A DNA stretch of 55,636 nt, from NCBI GenBank assembly GCA_037447655.1, contig JBBHKE010000277.1, positions 1 to 55,636 of the forward strand. The letters are read 5' to 3'. Positions 44,861-55,636 of the stretch are shown piece by piece; position 1 is the first letter of the stretch, and each line of letters opens with the position of its first letter. Origin of the DNA: Zygnema cylindricum (lineage: Eukaryota > Streptophyta > Zygnematophyceae > Zygnematales > Zygnemataceae). Below the pieces are notes generated by a model, which was given only the letters and a program-made list of their open reading frames with translations, was not told where the DNA came from and ran no database searches. The position numbers and the translations under genes are program-made.

Positions 44861-44978
44861 AGACAAAAACAAGACCACACGCTTAACAACAAAAGACAAA
44901 CAACAAAAGACAAACTAAGACTTTTCGGTCGCGCGACAGTCCTTGACGACCGATTACAATTTTGACCCTAACATAAGC

Positions 44979-45190
44979 TTCCGCTGTGACATTTGATTTG
45001 TCATTTGTGAGCATCTCTGTGAGCACTTTATCGATTCTTAACATAAAAAAACATCAGTTCGAATAAAAAATACTTATGAATTAGAAATCAAGAATTCATA
45101 AAGTTGGAAAATTGTTAAATTGACCACCACTCGCACCCAAAAAGACCTCAAATCTCCTCTCTAACATCTCGTGCACTCGTTTTTCGCTTC
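44979..45190. other. AT-rich spacer
   Basis: Nothing recognisable between the target duplication of C and the CT-rich block. Confidence 0.4.
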
Positions 45191-45315
45191 CTAAGCTCTC
45201 TCAATGAGCTTCTCTCTCCTCTCTCCCGTATCTCGTCTCTCTCCCTTCACAATGTCTCCTCTCTCTCTCCTCCTCTCCCTCCTCTCCCTATCGCTCCCTC
45301 TCCCACTCCTGTCCC
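45191..45315. repeat. CT-rich low-complexity block
   Basis: CTCTCTCC-type polypyrimidine on the plus strand, the inverse strand sense of the tracts at 2160-3905. Confidence 0.8.
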
Positions 45316-45339
45316 GCCGCATGGACGGCGTGACAGGTG

Positions 45340-45640
45340 TCCCAGGATCCCAGATGTCTACCGACAAAGGCGCGGCTTTCTTACGTGGCACTTTGAACTG
45401 TTACCGAAGGCGTGGCACGTGGGAACGTACGGCTGTACGGCGCAGGATCCCCTGGATTCGCGAATTGTACGGAAGAGAGGATCAATGTGACGCCGAAAAC
45501 GCGCCAATCAGGGAGTCGAACGGAGCGGGAATTCCGGAAGAGGTTTTGGAAGAGACAAAATGGGAATGGAAGGTTCCGATTTGTCGGTGGGAGAAACTCA
45601 AATACGACAAATTTTGTCGGTGAGAGTGGGAGAAAAAGGT
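45340..45640. promoter_or_regulatory. LTR-like promoter motifs, unassigned
   Basis: GGCACGTGGGAACGTACGGC at 45413-45432, then GCTGTACGGCGC and GAATTGTACGG, recalls the G-box and GTAC cluster of Cop1 U3 regions. No LTR ends are found and no gene is recognised downstream. A possible promoter remnant only. Confidence 0.25.
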
Positions 45641-45649
45641 GGACGGGTG

Positions 45650-46237
45650 GTGGGAGGACAGGAAGGGGGTAGAGGGAAGGGGAAAGGAGTGGTGGGGGGG
45701 TGGGAGGACAGGAAGGGGGTAGAGGGAAGGGGAAAGGAGTGGTGGGGGGGGTGGGAGGACAGGAAGGGGGTAGAGGGAAGGGGAAAGGAGTGGTGGGGGG
45801 GTGGGAGGACAGGAAGGGGGTTGAGGGAAGGGGAAAAGAGTGGTGGGGGGGGTGGGAGGACAGGAAGGGGGTAGAGGGAAGGGGAAAAGAGTGGTGGGGT
45901 GGTGGTAGGACAGGAAGGGGGTAGAGGGAAGGGGAAAAAAGTGGTGGGGGGGTGGGAGGATAGGAAGGGGGTAGAGGGAAGGGGAAAAAAGTGGTGGGGG
46001 GGTGGGAGGATAGGAAGGGGGTAGAGGGAAGGGGAAAAAAGTGGTGGGGGGGTGGGAGGATAGGAAAGGGGTAGAGGGAAGGGGAAAAAAGTGGTGGGGG
46101 GGTCGGAGGACAGGAAGGGGGTAGAGGGAAGGGGAAAAGAGTGGTGGGGGGGTGGGAGGACAGGAAGGGGGTAGAGGGAAGGGGAAAAGAGTGGTGGGGG
46201 GGTGGGAGGACAGGAAGGGGGTAGAGGGAAGGGGAAA
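45650..46237. repeat. G-rich minisatellite, 50-51-bp unit, 12 copies
   Basis: Unit GTGGGAGGACAGGAAGGGGG + TAGAGGGAAGGGGAAA + GAGTGGTGGGGGG starts at 45651, 45701, 45752, 45802 and so on to 46203. Since 50 is not a multiple of 3, long open frames on both strands rotate through three peptides and are not evidence for a gene. Multiple G runs of 3-8 give G-quadruplex potential. Confidence 0.95.
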
Positions 46238-46239
46238 TT

Positions 46240-46989
46240 GTGAGAATGCATTTTTTGTCAGGAAAGGAATTCTGCTTTATCCTTTTCAAGGGAAGAGGAA
46301 TTTCGAATCTGGATAATTTGGATAAGGGTGGGTATGGTTTTATATCTTTCAGATGTGTGTGTTTGTGTTTTATTCATTTAATTGTTTGATTTGTGATTTC
46401 TGTATTTTTTATGAATTGGCTCTCCGAAATTTTATGAAAGTTGGTGGTTTTTTTGAAGATTTTTAGTTTTTTTCTCGAGTTGTTTAAACCAAAAACAGAC
46501 AAAAAAACGTTAAATGTAATATTTTGATCCACTTTTTTGTCTTATACATCATATGTAGATCTACAATAATCATGGTGAAAGGCTGTCTTATTTAGATAAA
46601 ATATCCAAAGCTCGCAATCATTGTAAAAAAAAAAAAACAACTTTCCTTCTTCGTAAAAGTGGATGCATGAAACAATGTTAGACTAAATTTCTGCGTAAAA
46701 GATAAAAACAATGATGTAGAAACTATTATATAAAATTTGAGGTCTTGTAATACTTTTAGTGGGTCAAGTGCAATTTTTGGAGATTTCTGCGTAATTGTTA
46801 GTGTTGTGTACCGGTAGCCTCTTGTAATTACATATTAATTTATTAATTATATTATTAATATTACCTGTTTTTGACCTTTGGCTAATCAATATGTCGTTCC
46901 GTTGTATGGTCTAGGAAGTATCGCGATGGTTTACCGATATAAACGATATATAACTATCGCGACAACTGTACAGTACACAACGTACACCT
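46240..46989. other. AT-rich non-coding DNA
   Basis: No gene. ATCGCGATGG and CGATATATAACTATCGCG around 46920-46960 resemble the palindromes at 36070-36180. Confidence 0.5.
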
Positions 46990-47211
46990 GTACACCGTGA
47001 ATCGCTATTAGTGCTAATGTTTTTTTCGCCACTTAAAACATCTTTTATCCGTACACACATGTCGGATTGTGGATCTGACGGTTGCGATTGAAAGGTGTGA
47101 TTCTCAGCTTTCGATTGGCGGTCTTAAATTGAAAATTGGACAGGTTTGTACCGAGAAAAGATGTTTTCAGTGGCGAAAAAATATTAACACTAATAGCGAT
47201 GCACGGTGTAC
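46990..47211. mobile_element. MITE family M1, copy d
   Basis: Best preserved M1: 222 bp, GTACACCGTGAATCGCTATT at the left and the inverse AATAGCGATGCACGGTGTAC at the right, with arms TTCGCCACTTAAAACATC / GATGTTTTCAGTGGCGAA. Confidence 0.85.
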
Positions 47212-47239
47212 GATAAGAATTTGAATGTATAACGTTTCG

Positions 47240-47860
47240 ACAAATGTTCACAAATTTGATGATGGTGCTGTTTCCGCTTCTCTCTACTTATGAATCTCTT
47301 TCCTTTCTGATTTGGAGATCCATTTTCGTTTATTTTACTTCTTCTACTTCTTTTATTTTTTCTGTTTTCCGTTTCTGCATTCCAGTTTCACTCTCCGTTG
47401 AAGTGTCCATGACTGTCCTTTTTTTTGTGTCGCCCTTTTTTATATCCTTTGTGTTTCTCTTCCCATTGTTATCTACATTTTTGTTTCTACCACTATTTAA
47501 CCTGTCATCCTTATTTCCGTTCCATATTTTTTTCTCTGTTCTATCTTCACTCTGTCGCATGCCTATTTTCATGCACAATTTAGTTTTCTTAATTCAGTTT
47601 ATGTTTCTTATTCTGTCCCCATTCCGCGTTTGTGTCTTTCTCCTTTTCTTTTCCATTCTCGTGTCCGTCTCTGTGTCCATTTCTGTTTTCATCTAAGTGT
47701 GTTTCCTTTCCATTCTTGTCTCCGCTTCTGTTTCCATTCCACCCAAGTATCTGTGTGCATGTCCATGTCTATTTCTGTGTCTCTCTGTTTCTTTGCCATT
47801 TTTGGCTTTCGTTTCCCTTCCATCTGTGTCGGTGACCGTTCCACCCCATGTTACATTTTG
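47240..47860. repeat. Degenerate pyrimidine-rich repeat (TTTCTGTTTCCATTCC-like)
   Basis: Repeating TTTCTGT, TCCATTC and CGTGTCC words. The resulting long Ser/Phe/Leu-rich open frames are low complexity without conserved features, so I do not call a gene. Confidence 0.6.
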
Positions 47861-48060
47861 TGTGTTCCATTGGGTGCCTTAGAGAAGGAAATCTTTTCTG
47901 TCAAACCTCCTTTTACAGATATTCAGATTGCATTACTTCCTTTTCACAAAGTCGAAACCTGTCTGCAGCCTGATCACCCACCGAATTACAACATTAACGT
48001 CTCAAGCCAACCACTCAAAGTTCTCCCCACTCTAGTGGCTATCTGTTGGCTAAATATTCC
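47861..48060. other. Unassigned sequence
   Basis: No gene or repeat recognised here; an open frame from the preceding repeat runs through it. Confidence 0.35.
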
Positions 48061-48184
48061 TGTAGCCTCCTAGCTTCCTCTGTCACTCTACCTTTTCATT
48101 TTCTTGTGATATGTTTATTTGTTGTAGCCTCCTAGCTTCCTCTGTCACTCTACCTTTTCATTTTCTTGTGATATGTTTATTTGT
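48061..48184. repeat. Perfect tandem duplication, 62-bp unit
   Basis: TGTAGCCTCCTAGCTTCCTC... ATGTTTATTTGT occurs twice with no differences that I can see (48061 and 48123), so the duplication is recent. Confidence 0.95.
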
Positions 48185-48314
48185 TGTTTGCTGCCTGTAT
48201 TCAGGTACCGATTCTCTGCTACGTCACGACATTTTTTGCTGATTTCTTCATCCTTTCCTTTTTAAGCTGATTGTGTTCCATGTTTATCATTTCGTTTGTC
48301 ACATGCACGACAGG

Positions 48315-49532
48315 AGGAAAGCAAGGTATGCCGATTGATCAAATCTTTGTATGGGCTGAAATAGCCACCCCGACAATGAAATAGAAAGCTCGATGAGTTT
48401 CAAACAAATTTGGGATATATTCAAATTAGGTCAAATTTCTCAATTTATTTGTTTAGAGAAGAGGAATGAGTTATCTTTATTGTAATTTATGTTGATGATT
48501 TGTTTATTTTAAGTAAATCTATGGATAAAATTAGTAAGTTGAAAAATGATCTAAAAGGTAGATTTGAGAAGAAAGATATGAGAGAGGCAAGGTACATTTT
48601 GAGAATTCAGGTAGAGAAAGACAAAGATAGAAAGATGATCAAATTAACTCAAAAAGAGGCCATTGGAATCATGTTAGAAAAATTCCAAATGGACAATGCT
48701 AATAGTTTTACCACTCTAATCGAACTAAAGAAGGGAAGTGAGGGGAGTGTGGAAGAGGGAGTCATAATCTTGGATGATGAGTTTGGCCTTGAAGAGAAAA
48801 GATTTATGCCGACAATTCCTTATAGACAAGTTGTGGGTAGCCTAATATATTTTATAAATTGTACCCGACCAGATAGAGTCGCAGTTGTAGGAGTACCGAG
48901 TAGGAGTCTGAATGCTCCCACTAAGAAAGATTGGGTGGCGGCTAAGAGAGTCATTAGATGTCTTATAGGAACGAGGGATCTATTGTTGCATTTGGTTGGG
49001 GGCAACGCTGACATCACCACTTGGAGTGATGCCGGTTATGGGGATGCTCTAATGAGGAGATGTACCACTTGGAGTGATTCCGGTTATGGGGATGCTCCAA
49101 TGAGGAGATGCACATCTGGATATGTTTTGTATGTGGGTGATGGGGCTTGCTGCTAGAGCAGCAAACAGCAAAAGGTTATTGCTCAGTCCACTATGGAGGC
49201 TGATCTTATAGCCTCTTGCTCTGCTGTAAAAGATTTGATGTGGGTCAAGTCCTTACTTGGTGAACTTGGTCATCATAAGAGTGGTGTGCAATTATTTTTT
49301 TTGTGATTACCAGGCAGCTATTGCCATTGTTGCCAATTTGAAACACCACTTCAAAGCCAAATATATGGATATTAAACTTAGCTTTGTTAGAGAAAATGTA
49401 GAAAACAAAATAATTAGCCTAGAGTATAGACTAGATAGTGAGATGGTAGCACATATGATGACCAAACTTGTACCTTCTCTTAAGTTAATTTTCTGCTGGG
49501 AGAAGTGTGGTCTTAAGTTGAAAGGTGACTAG
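48315..49532 (+). pseudogene. Cop1 RT and RNase H remnant (G)
   Basis: Starts abruptly in RT at GCAAGGTATGCCGATTG (KVCRLIKSLYGLK block). YVDDLFILSKSMDK is at about 48490, IPYRQVVGSLIYFINCTRPD at about 48815, and RNase H TWSDAGYGDALMRRC at about 49019 with an in-tandem repeat of the 57-bp TTGGAGTGAT...GGAGATG segment. The C-terminus MTKLVPSLKL is at about 49460. Stops at 48362 and 49154 and frameshifts near 49295 inactivate it. Its structure parallels 12975-14152. Confidence 0.88.
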
Positions 49533-49545
49533 AAAATAAGGGGAG

Positions 49546-50712
49546 TGTAGAAATCAATGGTTTTCTTTAGGTTTTTTTTTAGGTCAGAAAATGTAAACAT
49601 AACTGACAAAAAGAAAGTTGAGGCTGCTTGTCTCCAACTCCCCTCTTGCGTCCTCACACTTGCCGCAGTCACTAAAGACTAGAGAGGGAGCTGAAGACAT
49701 GGCTGCCTAAGCTTCTTTCTCTAAGTGATAGAGAGAGATTAGCACATCCGTACAAAAATGTTGGCTGTCAAAATAAGGAATTGATCCTGGTACCTACTCC
49801 CCTTGAAAGTAGCCAGTAACTGATAGCTTCAACGTATAGACTAGAACCTATACTGAAAGATATAAGGTACGACATTTATTTATACATTTACACCTAAGAC
49901 ATTTCATTTAACTATTGGAACAAACGGGAGAACATAGAACCTGGTGTATACTAAAATGGTGCAAGAAATAAATGTTGCGGACATTTATTTTTAACGGCCA
50001 TTATTAAAAGCCGATCAAATCGAACGTCCGTGGTAAGCGTCGAGATCGTGGAATGGACGCTTTGGCGGTTTATGGTCGGCGACACATCAGATAACACGTG
50101 GCAGTATTCTATTCAATTGCGGCATCTCCGGAGAATACGAAAACGTATCAAGATATGACATACGTCCGCGAAAATGGTCATGCCGTAGAATGGTCGTACA
50201 AAAAGTACACTGGCACATGTACCTTTCTGTACAATGCATTACTGTAATTGGTGTCGTACGGTACAAATAGAGGGCTTATAGAGGGAGTTAGGACTTAGAA
50301 AAATAAGTAAGTAGCCGTCTCTCTCTCCGAGAGAGCTCCTGTACAAAAGGTCATCTTTGACCATTCATAACTTACTGCTCAAGGGAGCAAAATCAGAGAT
50401 TCTTTTTGCTATCAACTCAGGGGAGTCTTGTCTTCATAGGGTCGAAGGTGGACAAAGTTTTTGCTTGCCACAGTGGCAGTTATTCTTGTCGAAACACAAA
50501 AGGGTCAAGGTTGTCTTAGGGCTTTGGCGAATTCAAAGATTCTTTTTGCTATCGACTCAGAGGAGTCTTGTCTTCATAGGGGTGAAGGTGGTCAAAGCTT
50601 TTGCTTACCACGGTGGCAGTTATTCTTGTCGAAACACAAAGGGGTTAGGGTTATCTTAGGGCCTTCGTGTGAGTTGTCCATTTTGAGGACATGTGGAGGT
50701 CTCAGAATTGCA
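49546..50712 (+). mobile_element. Cop1 3' LTR of G
   Basis: TGTAGAAATCAATGG...CTCAGAATTGCA, 1167 bp. Longer than other LTRs because a 140-bp U5 segment (GATTCTTTTTGCTATC...) is duplicated in tandem at 50397 and 50538. Confidence 0.85.
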
Positions 50713-51614
50713 CTTTTCTATGTGATGAGGTAACGATTTTTTTCTGTTGGTTTCCTCCAAAACTTAGCCCAAAAAAAAAAAATTCGTAGCCGTACCAAAA
50801 AAATGAAATTACCATACTGCAATTTGCGCCAATTTGAAACTTTAGATTTACGGCATTTTGTTGTCTAGTGCGTTTCGACCAACTTTCGTGTCAAACTCCT
50901 ACCGAAATCACCTCGAGGGTTGATTTTAACTAATGTTTTATGATGTCAACAAATAGGCAAACGTTGTCACACGCATCGAAGGTTTTTGAAAAACTTTCTA
51001 CGTGGAGTAAGAAAAAAAAATCCACTGCACGTTTAAAGCATGTGCGTACTTTTTTCCGTGCACTTTCTCTGTACAATGGCCATGGAGGGGTCTCAACCAA
51101 CAGACCTCATTTCCCCAGAAAAGAAGTCAGTGAAGGCGCCTCTTTCTCTTTATTTCTCCCATTACCACGTCTATCTCACAATCATTGCAATGAAAAACGT
51201 CAAGAATGGTATCAAACAAATGGTCACTGAAAAACATTACTTTTGATTATCTTTGGGTGTATTTTGATGGCAAATAGAGTGAGAAAGGATGAATAAACCG
51301 AATCGGGAAACCATGGCCTAAAGTTTTGGAATTAGTGACGTCGATGCTATTGTAAGTGAGCGTGACGTCAAATTGTCACAAACCCTAAACATCTGCAATG
51401 TTACAAGAAACCACTATACAGTCATGGATTGTCGCAAGTATTATAGTCGGCTACAACCGTCACAAACTACATCCATGTTTACATCCGTCAAAATTTGAAG
51501 TAACGATTTCATTGCGTTACATCAAACCGCTCTAAAATTAGTAAGGAAAATCTTCGCTAAAAAATAAAGTAACAAGACTAAGTTCCGATTACATGGGAAA
51601 GTGACCTGTCTCTC
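50713..51614. repeat. Repeat family R, copy 3
   Basis: Parallel to 15186-16105, including GGGAAACCATGGCC and GAGCGTGACGTCAAATTGTC. The shared sequence runs on from the shared LTR, which indicates one duplication covering both. Confidence 0.65.
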
Positions 51615-51740
51615 ATGAAAATTTTGCGGCCAAATTTGAATTTTGGTAAAAGAAATGAAAATTTCAAAACGAAATGGCAAAAAGGCGCGACTGTTGAAAA
51701 AGGTATTTTCAAATTTTTGTCTTTTTTATGTCTATCTATT
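51615..51740. mobile_element. MITE M2 interior fragment
   Basis: ATTTTGCGGCCAAATTTGAA and AACGAAATGGCAAAAAGGCGCG match 44327-44395 of M2. Interrupted by the LTR that follows. Confidence 0.55.
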
Positions 51741-52641
51741 AAGGTTCTAAGTCCTCACACTTGTCGTAGTCATTGGGAACTCAAAGACATTCATGGTTGC
51801 CTTAGGCATTCAGAAAGACAGACTAAGGGAGTAGGAGGCACATCTCTCAACAAAAGTTAGGCGGTCAGACTAGGGTTTGATCCCAGGTCCTATAGGATGA
51901 CTACCGTACGGCGTAGCCGTTTGTCTTATCCGTTAGGTCATAATGCAGGGCTCAATTATATGGGGTGTGCTTCGTATTTAAAGATGTACTATTTTACTTA
52001 GTCGATTAAGCGGATTACGAAACGGAACGACATACACAAAACGAAATTGAATTTAAATGGACATTATTAATTGTCGACTTTAGATCGGACGGCTCAGTGG
52101 AGTAGAGCCGATGCAATAGAGTGGTCATTTGGTGGTTTGTAAGATAATGTCAGCGGATGACACGTGGCAAGCCATGAGTGGACAATAGACTGGAGTCACC
52201 ATGGTTTAGGAACTAACAAGCGTCAAAGGATGGCCATGCTGTACCATGGTCGTACAAAAAGTACAGCGACATGTGTACTTTTTTGTAATTTACCATCTTG
52301 TGATTGGTTAGGTACAGTAGTAGTAGGGGGTTCAGAGAGGGATTTAGGACTTAAATATTTTTGAGGTGCCTCTCTCTGAGAGACCTTGTGCATTTAAAGG
52401 CTATCTTTGACCAGCCATAAATTACTACTTAGGGGAGCAAAATTCAGAATTGGGGAGCAAAATTCAGAATTTTTTTTTGCGTCTAACTCAGGGGAGTCGC
52501 GCCCTCGCAGGGGTGAGGTTGGTCAAAACTCTTATCGGACCTGGTGGCTTTTATTTGATTTGAAAGTTAAAAGGGAAAATATTATCGTAGAGGCTTCATA
52601 TAAGCTGGACATTCTATGGGCCAATGAAGGTCAGATTTACA
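51741..52641 (+). mobile_element. Cop1-related LTR, 5' truncated
   Basis: Shares the R/U5 order of Cop1 LTRs (CTCACACTTGTCGTAGTCA, GATGACACGTGGCAAG at about 52155, GTAC cluster at about 52218-52315, CAGGGGAGTCGCG) and ends CAGATTTACA. No start TGTAGA is found. It contains a degraded tRNA-like antisense module at about 51880-51955 (GGCGTAGCCG). Confidence 0.65.
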
Positions 52642-52668
52642 ACTACAAACTTTGAAAGTCAGGTCGAA

Positions 52669-53345
52669 CTTCCATTAGGCGTTTCAGAAATTGTACAATA
52701 CGTCTATTGAAGTGTTTGCCGTTAGGCCATGTCAATAAACGAGTTTCTATTTGCGTGGCTCATTCTGGTTGGTAACACGTAGGTTCATATTTGTGCTTAA
52801 AATCTTGAAATAATATTCAATTGCAAAGTCTGAAGGCAACATTTGTACCAGCAGAGGTAGTATTTGTACCAGCGGAGGTAATTAATGATTATTTATGACT
52901 TTTACAGAGGGAATTTAAATATATTATCCAAATTTTCAAAACACAACGACAAAAAGGTGGCGACCAACTTTGATGGTGGGAAGGTGACGGAATAATTTTG
53001 GCGGATTATCATCCACCTTGGAGGAAGGCACATGGCACATGCGTCGTGTACGCACGTAAGCGCGCGCTCATCATGATTTTTTTTTCCTTTTCCACGTGGT
53101 CTTTTTTTACACGTTAAGTGTGTGTAAAATGTCGTCATTAAGGACGGTCGCTAAACACTGTAGGGTAGGCAGTGTGGTGTCTAAAATAAAAAGTCCAATG
53201 CATTCGACGGTCAGGATTGAAGACCTACAACCCCAGATATTTTTCCATAAAGTTGTTTGTGTTGTTTAAAAAAAAATGTGGTACGAACTTGTACGAAACT
53301 GTACGACCCTCAGTAAACAACCTTACTTTTCGCTCTTTCAGACTC
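52669..53345. mobile_element. Old MITE M2 copy
   Basis: GTCGAACTTCCATTAGGCG at the left parallels the M2 terminus, and ACGAACTTGTACGAAACTGT near 53285 parallels its GTAC-rich right part. The terminal inverted repeats have decayed. Confidence 0.55.
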
Positions 53346-54060
53346 AATGAATGTTAAGGTATGTCTCCATATGTTAAAGTATCGACTTTTTCCGGTCGTT
53401 TTCTCCCAAAACGCAGTTTCGTAAGAGAAAAACTTTAGTTGTACAAAAAATACAATTTTACAAAAGTACAGCAAATGCCAAGTCAATACTTTTAATGTAT
53501 TTCATGTTGTCGTCATGTTAACGCATTTTGGCGTTTTCCTCTTTTCGACCCCCGAGCAAAGAAATCCAACCTGTCAAAAAACTTCATCAGAAATCGCCTC
53601 GAGACCGGATTTCAGAGAAAGTATCCCCAAACAAAGAATGAAAAACGACCCACGCACGAGCCACACGAGTGGGAAAATTTTAGGTTGAGGGAGAGTACTC
53701 GATAATTTTCCCCTGCCCATCAAGCGCATGTACGGAAAATGACCAGCATTTTTGCGCCGTCGTCGCCTCTCCCCTCTTCTTCTCACATTATCGCTTTTAT
53801 CTCACACCTTTAAGAATGCAGCACGCCAATTCTAGTATTAAATGAAATTTATATGAAAAATGATTTTTTTGACTACCTTTGTGTTTTTTTTTATGGCAAG
53901 TCGATTGAGAAAAGTCGAAAAACGAAATCGGATAATCATCGTCGAAAGTTATTGATTTTGTGACGTTGACGTTGTCACAAGTGAGCATGGCGTCACAATG
54001 TCACAAAACCCTAAACATCTACCTTGTGACGTTCGTAACATAGAAAAACTATGAGTATTT
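53346..54060. repeat. Repeat family R-like copy, without MITE M3
   Basis: Parallel to 21426-22306. At 53821-53845 the sequence GCACGCCAATTCTAGTATTA is the site occupied by M3 in the other copy. Confidence 0.65.
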
Positions 54061-54067
54061 GGTTTAG

Positions 54068-54185
54068 AAGCAGATGAAATCGCTATTAAAGGGGGAAATT
54101 GGAGTGTAAGGAAAGACTTGAAATGGGATTGGGAAACACCGACGACTTGCCCAATGGAGAATTTTTCGAGGCAAAAATTTTGCAA
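54068..54185 (+). other. Possible orphan exon
   Basis: 118 nt bounded by an acceptor-like GGTTTAG and a donor GTGAGT. It reads ADEIAIKGGNWSVRK, then DLKWDWETPTTCPMENF, with a composition unlike the surrounding repeats. No partner exon was found with confidence on either side. It could be the start of a gene extending off the right edge, or chance. Confidence 0.3.
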
Positions 54186-55375
54186 GTGAGTTTTTTTCCC
54201 CGTTTTAATGGATTTTTATGAGGTTTTGTCTTCCCTCTTTTTAATGTGTTACTATGAGGTTACAACCATACAATAACTAATAATAATTTTAATGATTAGT
54301 TAAGGTACCGGTCTTCTTTCGGTTGGAAATGATTATGCTTTAACCGGAAAAAATAAACGAATTTAAGAAGTTTATGTGAAACGAAACACGAAATTTTAAC
54401 TACTTTTCGGTCAAAAAACAAATAGAAAAGACAATTTTTGGATCAACGTTGGTATCCGGAAGATGTCAAAAGAAATAAATTTTGGCATAAATTTTTGAAG
54501 GCAAAAATAGTAAAAGCTACAACCGCAAATTAGAGTAGCCTTAAAAAATAAAATTAATTTTGGGCTTAGGAATTTGGGGCTGAAGGAAATCTAGAATACC
54601 ACAGCTAATTTTGATTGAAATAACCATTTACATATATATAATACCCATTTTTCACAACTTTCTTCATAGTTCTCCTAATATTTGTTGTCTCATCCTCTAG
54701 AATCTAATACATGTAAAACTTGTCTGTTCGGTTCTTCATATCTTTTGAAAGACGTTTCCGTTTTTTTTTTTTACCTTTCACCACAATTAGTGTGGCCTTA
54801 ATGGTTTTTGTAAATTTTTAAGCTTCTTTTAAGCTACTCTTCCAAGGTGAATTAGGCGAATAATAGGCAGTATATTTAAAAACCATGAGAATACTAAAGA
54901 ATTATACCAAAATTAGTGTGGATTTTAGCGATAGTCACACATGATTTTGAACTTTGTACAATTAAAAGTATTGTGATGAAAATTGCGTTTGGAAAATTAA
55001 CAAATTTATGTTTTTATATGTTCTCCGGTAATGTGGGAGGGCTCAACAAAAACTTGTGAAGGTTTAAACGATAATATTTTTTTTGGGTACATAGAAAAAA
55101 GTGAAAAGATGTAAAAAGTTGAAAAACTGGTGGTTGGTTGTAAAACAAATTCAAAGAAATGGGACCTTTTATTTTACAAGTTTTGTAAAAAGGTTTTACT
55201 CAAAATTTAAGAGCCTTTTAGTTAAGAAAAATGAAAATTTATTTGAATTCGTTGCAGTTTTGATTGTTCTTAAGATATTGTTTTTCATATTCGAATGTTT
55301 TAAATTTTCCTCACGAGTCAAACAGAGATAGTTTTAATTCTATCGAGTGTCGTGAAATAAAAAAAAATTACACTT
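54186..55375. other. AT-rich DNA without recognised genes
   Basis: Intron-like or intergenic: T runs, repeated AATTAGTGTGG words (about 54788 and 54911). Nothing I can annotate. Confidence 0.5.
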
Positions 55376-55394
55376 CATGATATATATTATTTCG

Positions 55395-55636
55395 TCTCTC
55401 TATCCCCTTTTCCCTCTCCCTCCCTTTCTTCCTCTCCTTCTACCTCCCTCCCACTCCCTCTTACACTTTACGACATATATATTTTGTCTTTTACTCTGCA
55501 GGTCGATGGGTCCTATTTTTCAGTCCTCTCTCTTTCTCTCCCCCCCTCTCCCCCTCTCCCTCTCTCCCTCTCTCCCTCTCTCCCTCTCTCCCTCTCTCCC
55601 TCTCTCCCTCTCTCCCTCTCTCCCTCTCTCCCTCTC
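55395..55636. repeat. CT-rich microsatellite running off the window
   Basis: Polypyrimidine DNA becomes a near-perfect CCCTCTCT 8-mer array from about 55555 to the last base. Confidence 0.95.

Larger units (their letters stand above)
37945..44973 (-). mobile_element. Copia element C, complete with LTRs and target duplication
   Basis: 7029 bp on the minus strand. The left (3') LTR is 37945-38436 and the right (5') LTR 43308-44973. TAAGC flanks both sides (37940-37944, 44974-44978), a 5-bp target duplication. In coding sense the LTR begins TGTTA and ends TTTTCA. The polypurine tract is GAAAGAGGGAT (38447-38437). Domain order is gag, protease, integrase, RT, RNase H, hence Ty1/copia. It differs from Cop1 in LTR sequence, primer-binding site and protein sequence. 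It is decayed, with stops in gag and frameshifts in pol, and carries two later insertions in the 5' LTR. Confidence 0.95.
43308..44973 (-). repeat. 5' LTR of element C, enlarged by insertions
   Basis: The same LTR as 37945-38436 but 1666 bp long because of a 245-bp insertion (about 43641-43885), a triplicated 62-bp segment (43920-44100) and MITE M2 (44101-44860). Confidence 0.92.

Noticed and set aside
45381-46289. Long proline-rich and glycine-rich open frames on both strands
   Set aside because: They are produced by the 50-bp minisatellite and rotate frame every unit; no conserved flanking coding sequence.
47244-48073. Phe/Ser/Val-rich frame that could look like a membrane protein
   Set aside because: Hydrophobicity comes from degenerate TTTCTGT/TCCATTC repeats; no charged loops or family motif.
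55555-55636. Telomeric end of a chromosome
   Set aside because: The unit CCCTCTCT lacks the CCCTAAA plant telomere motif; it is a CT microsatellite.

Overview
The window reads as nuclear DNA of a streptophyte: a land plant outside the seed plants, or a streptophyte alga. Three things point there. There is one spliced nuclear gene whose product looks like a plastid-targeted, multi-pass membrane protein. Ty1/copia LTR retrotransposons dominate. There are also hAT-type and MITE-type DNA transposons and very long low-complexity tracts. I cannot name the species. No rRNA gene, functional tRNA, CRISPR array or prokaryotic operon is visible.

Layout. 1-1680: old repeat debris and a 20-bp tandem array. 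1679-5653 (minus): a five-exon gene for an unnamed predicted plastid membrane protein of 403 residues. I assembled it by hand, including a 38-nt micro-exon; all four of its introns carry low-complexity expansions. 5736-9472: MITE family M1, then a decayed hAT element. 9053-14165: a partial tandem duplication carrying copia integrase, reverse transcriptase (RT) and RNase H remnants, broken by minus-strand copia fragments. 14166-28059: nested and truncated copies (A, D, E, F) of one copia family, here called Cop1, together with a solo LTR, MITEs M2 and M3 and an unclassified repeat family R. 28060-34505: the only Cop1 copy (B) with both LTRs; it is full length but inactivated. 34921-37939: a CTG-rich minisatellite, an AT-rich tandem array, M1 and apparently non-coding DNA. 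37945-44973 (minus): a second, unrelated copia element (C) with a 5-bp target duplication and two later insertions in its 5' LTR. 45190-48300: CT-rich DNA, a 12-copy 50-bp G-rich minisatellite, M1 and degenerate pyrimidine-rich repeats. 48315-54060: a second, diverged copy of the Cop1 / R / M2 block seen at 12975-22306. 54068-54185: a possible orphan exon. The window ends in a CCCTCT-type microsatellite.

The most notable observations concern Cop1. Its primer-binding site matches the anticodon arm of initiator tRNA-Met rather than the tRNA 3' end. This is half-tRNA priming, as in Drosophila copia, yeast Ty5 and Volvox Osser. The gag ATG lies inside that primer-binding site. Cop1 LTRs also carry a tRNA-like module with Pol III A/B boxes on the antisense strand, and dense GTAC clusters. 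Element C instead has a conventional initiator-Met 3'-end site, so two priming modes coexist here. Presence/absence pairs inside the window (M2 in the LTRs of C, M3 in family R) give empty sites and an order of events. Motif matches and boundaries were read by eye; no alignment or database search was run.
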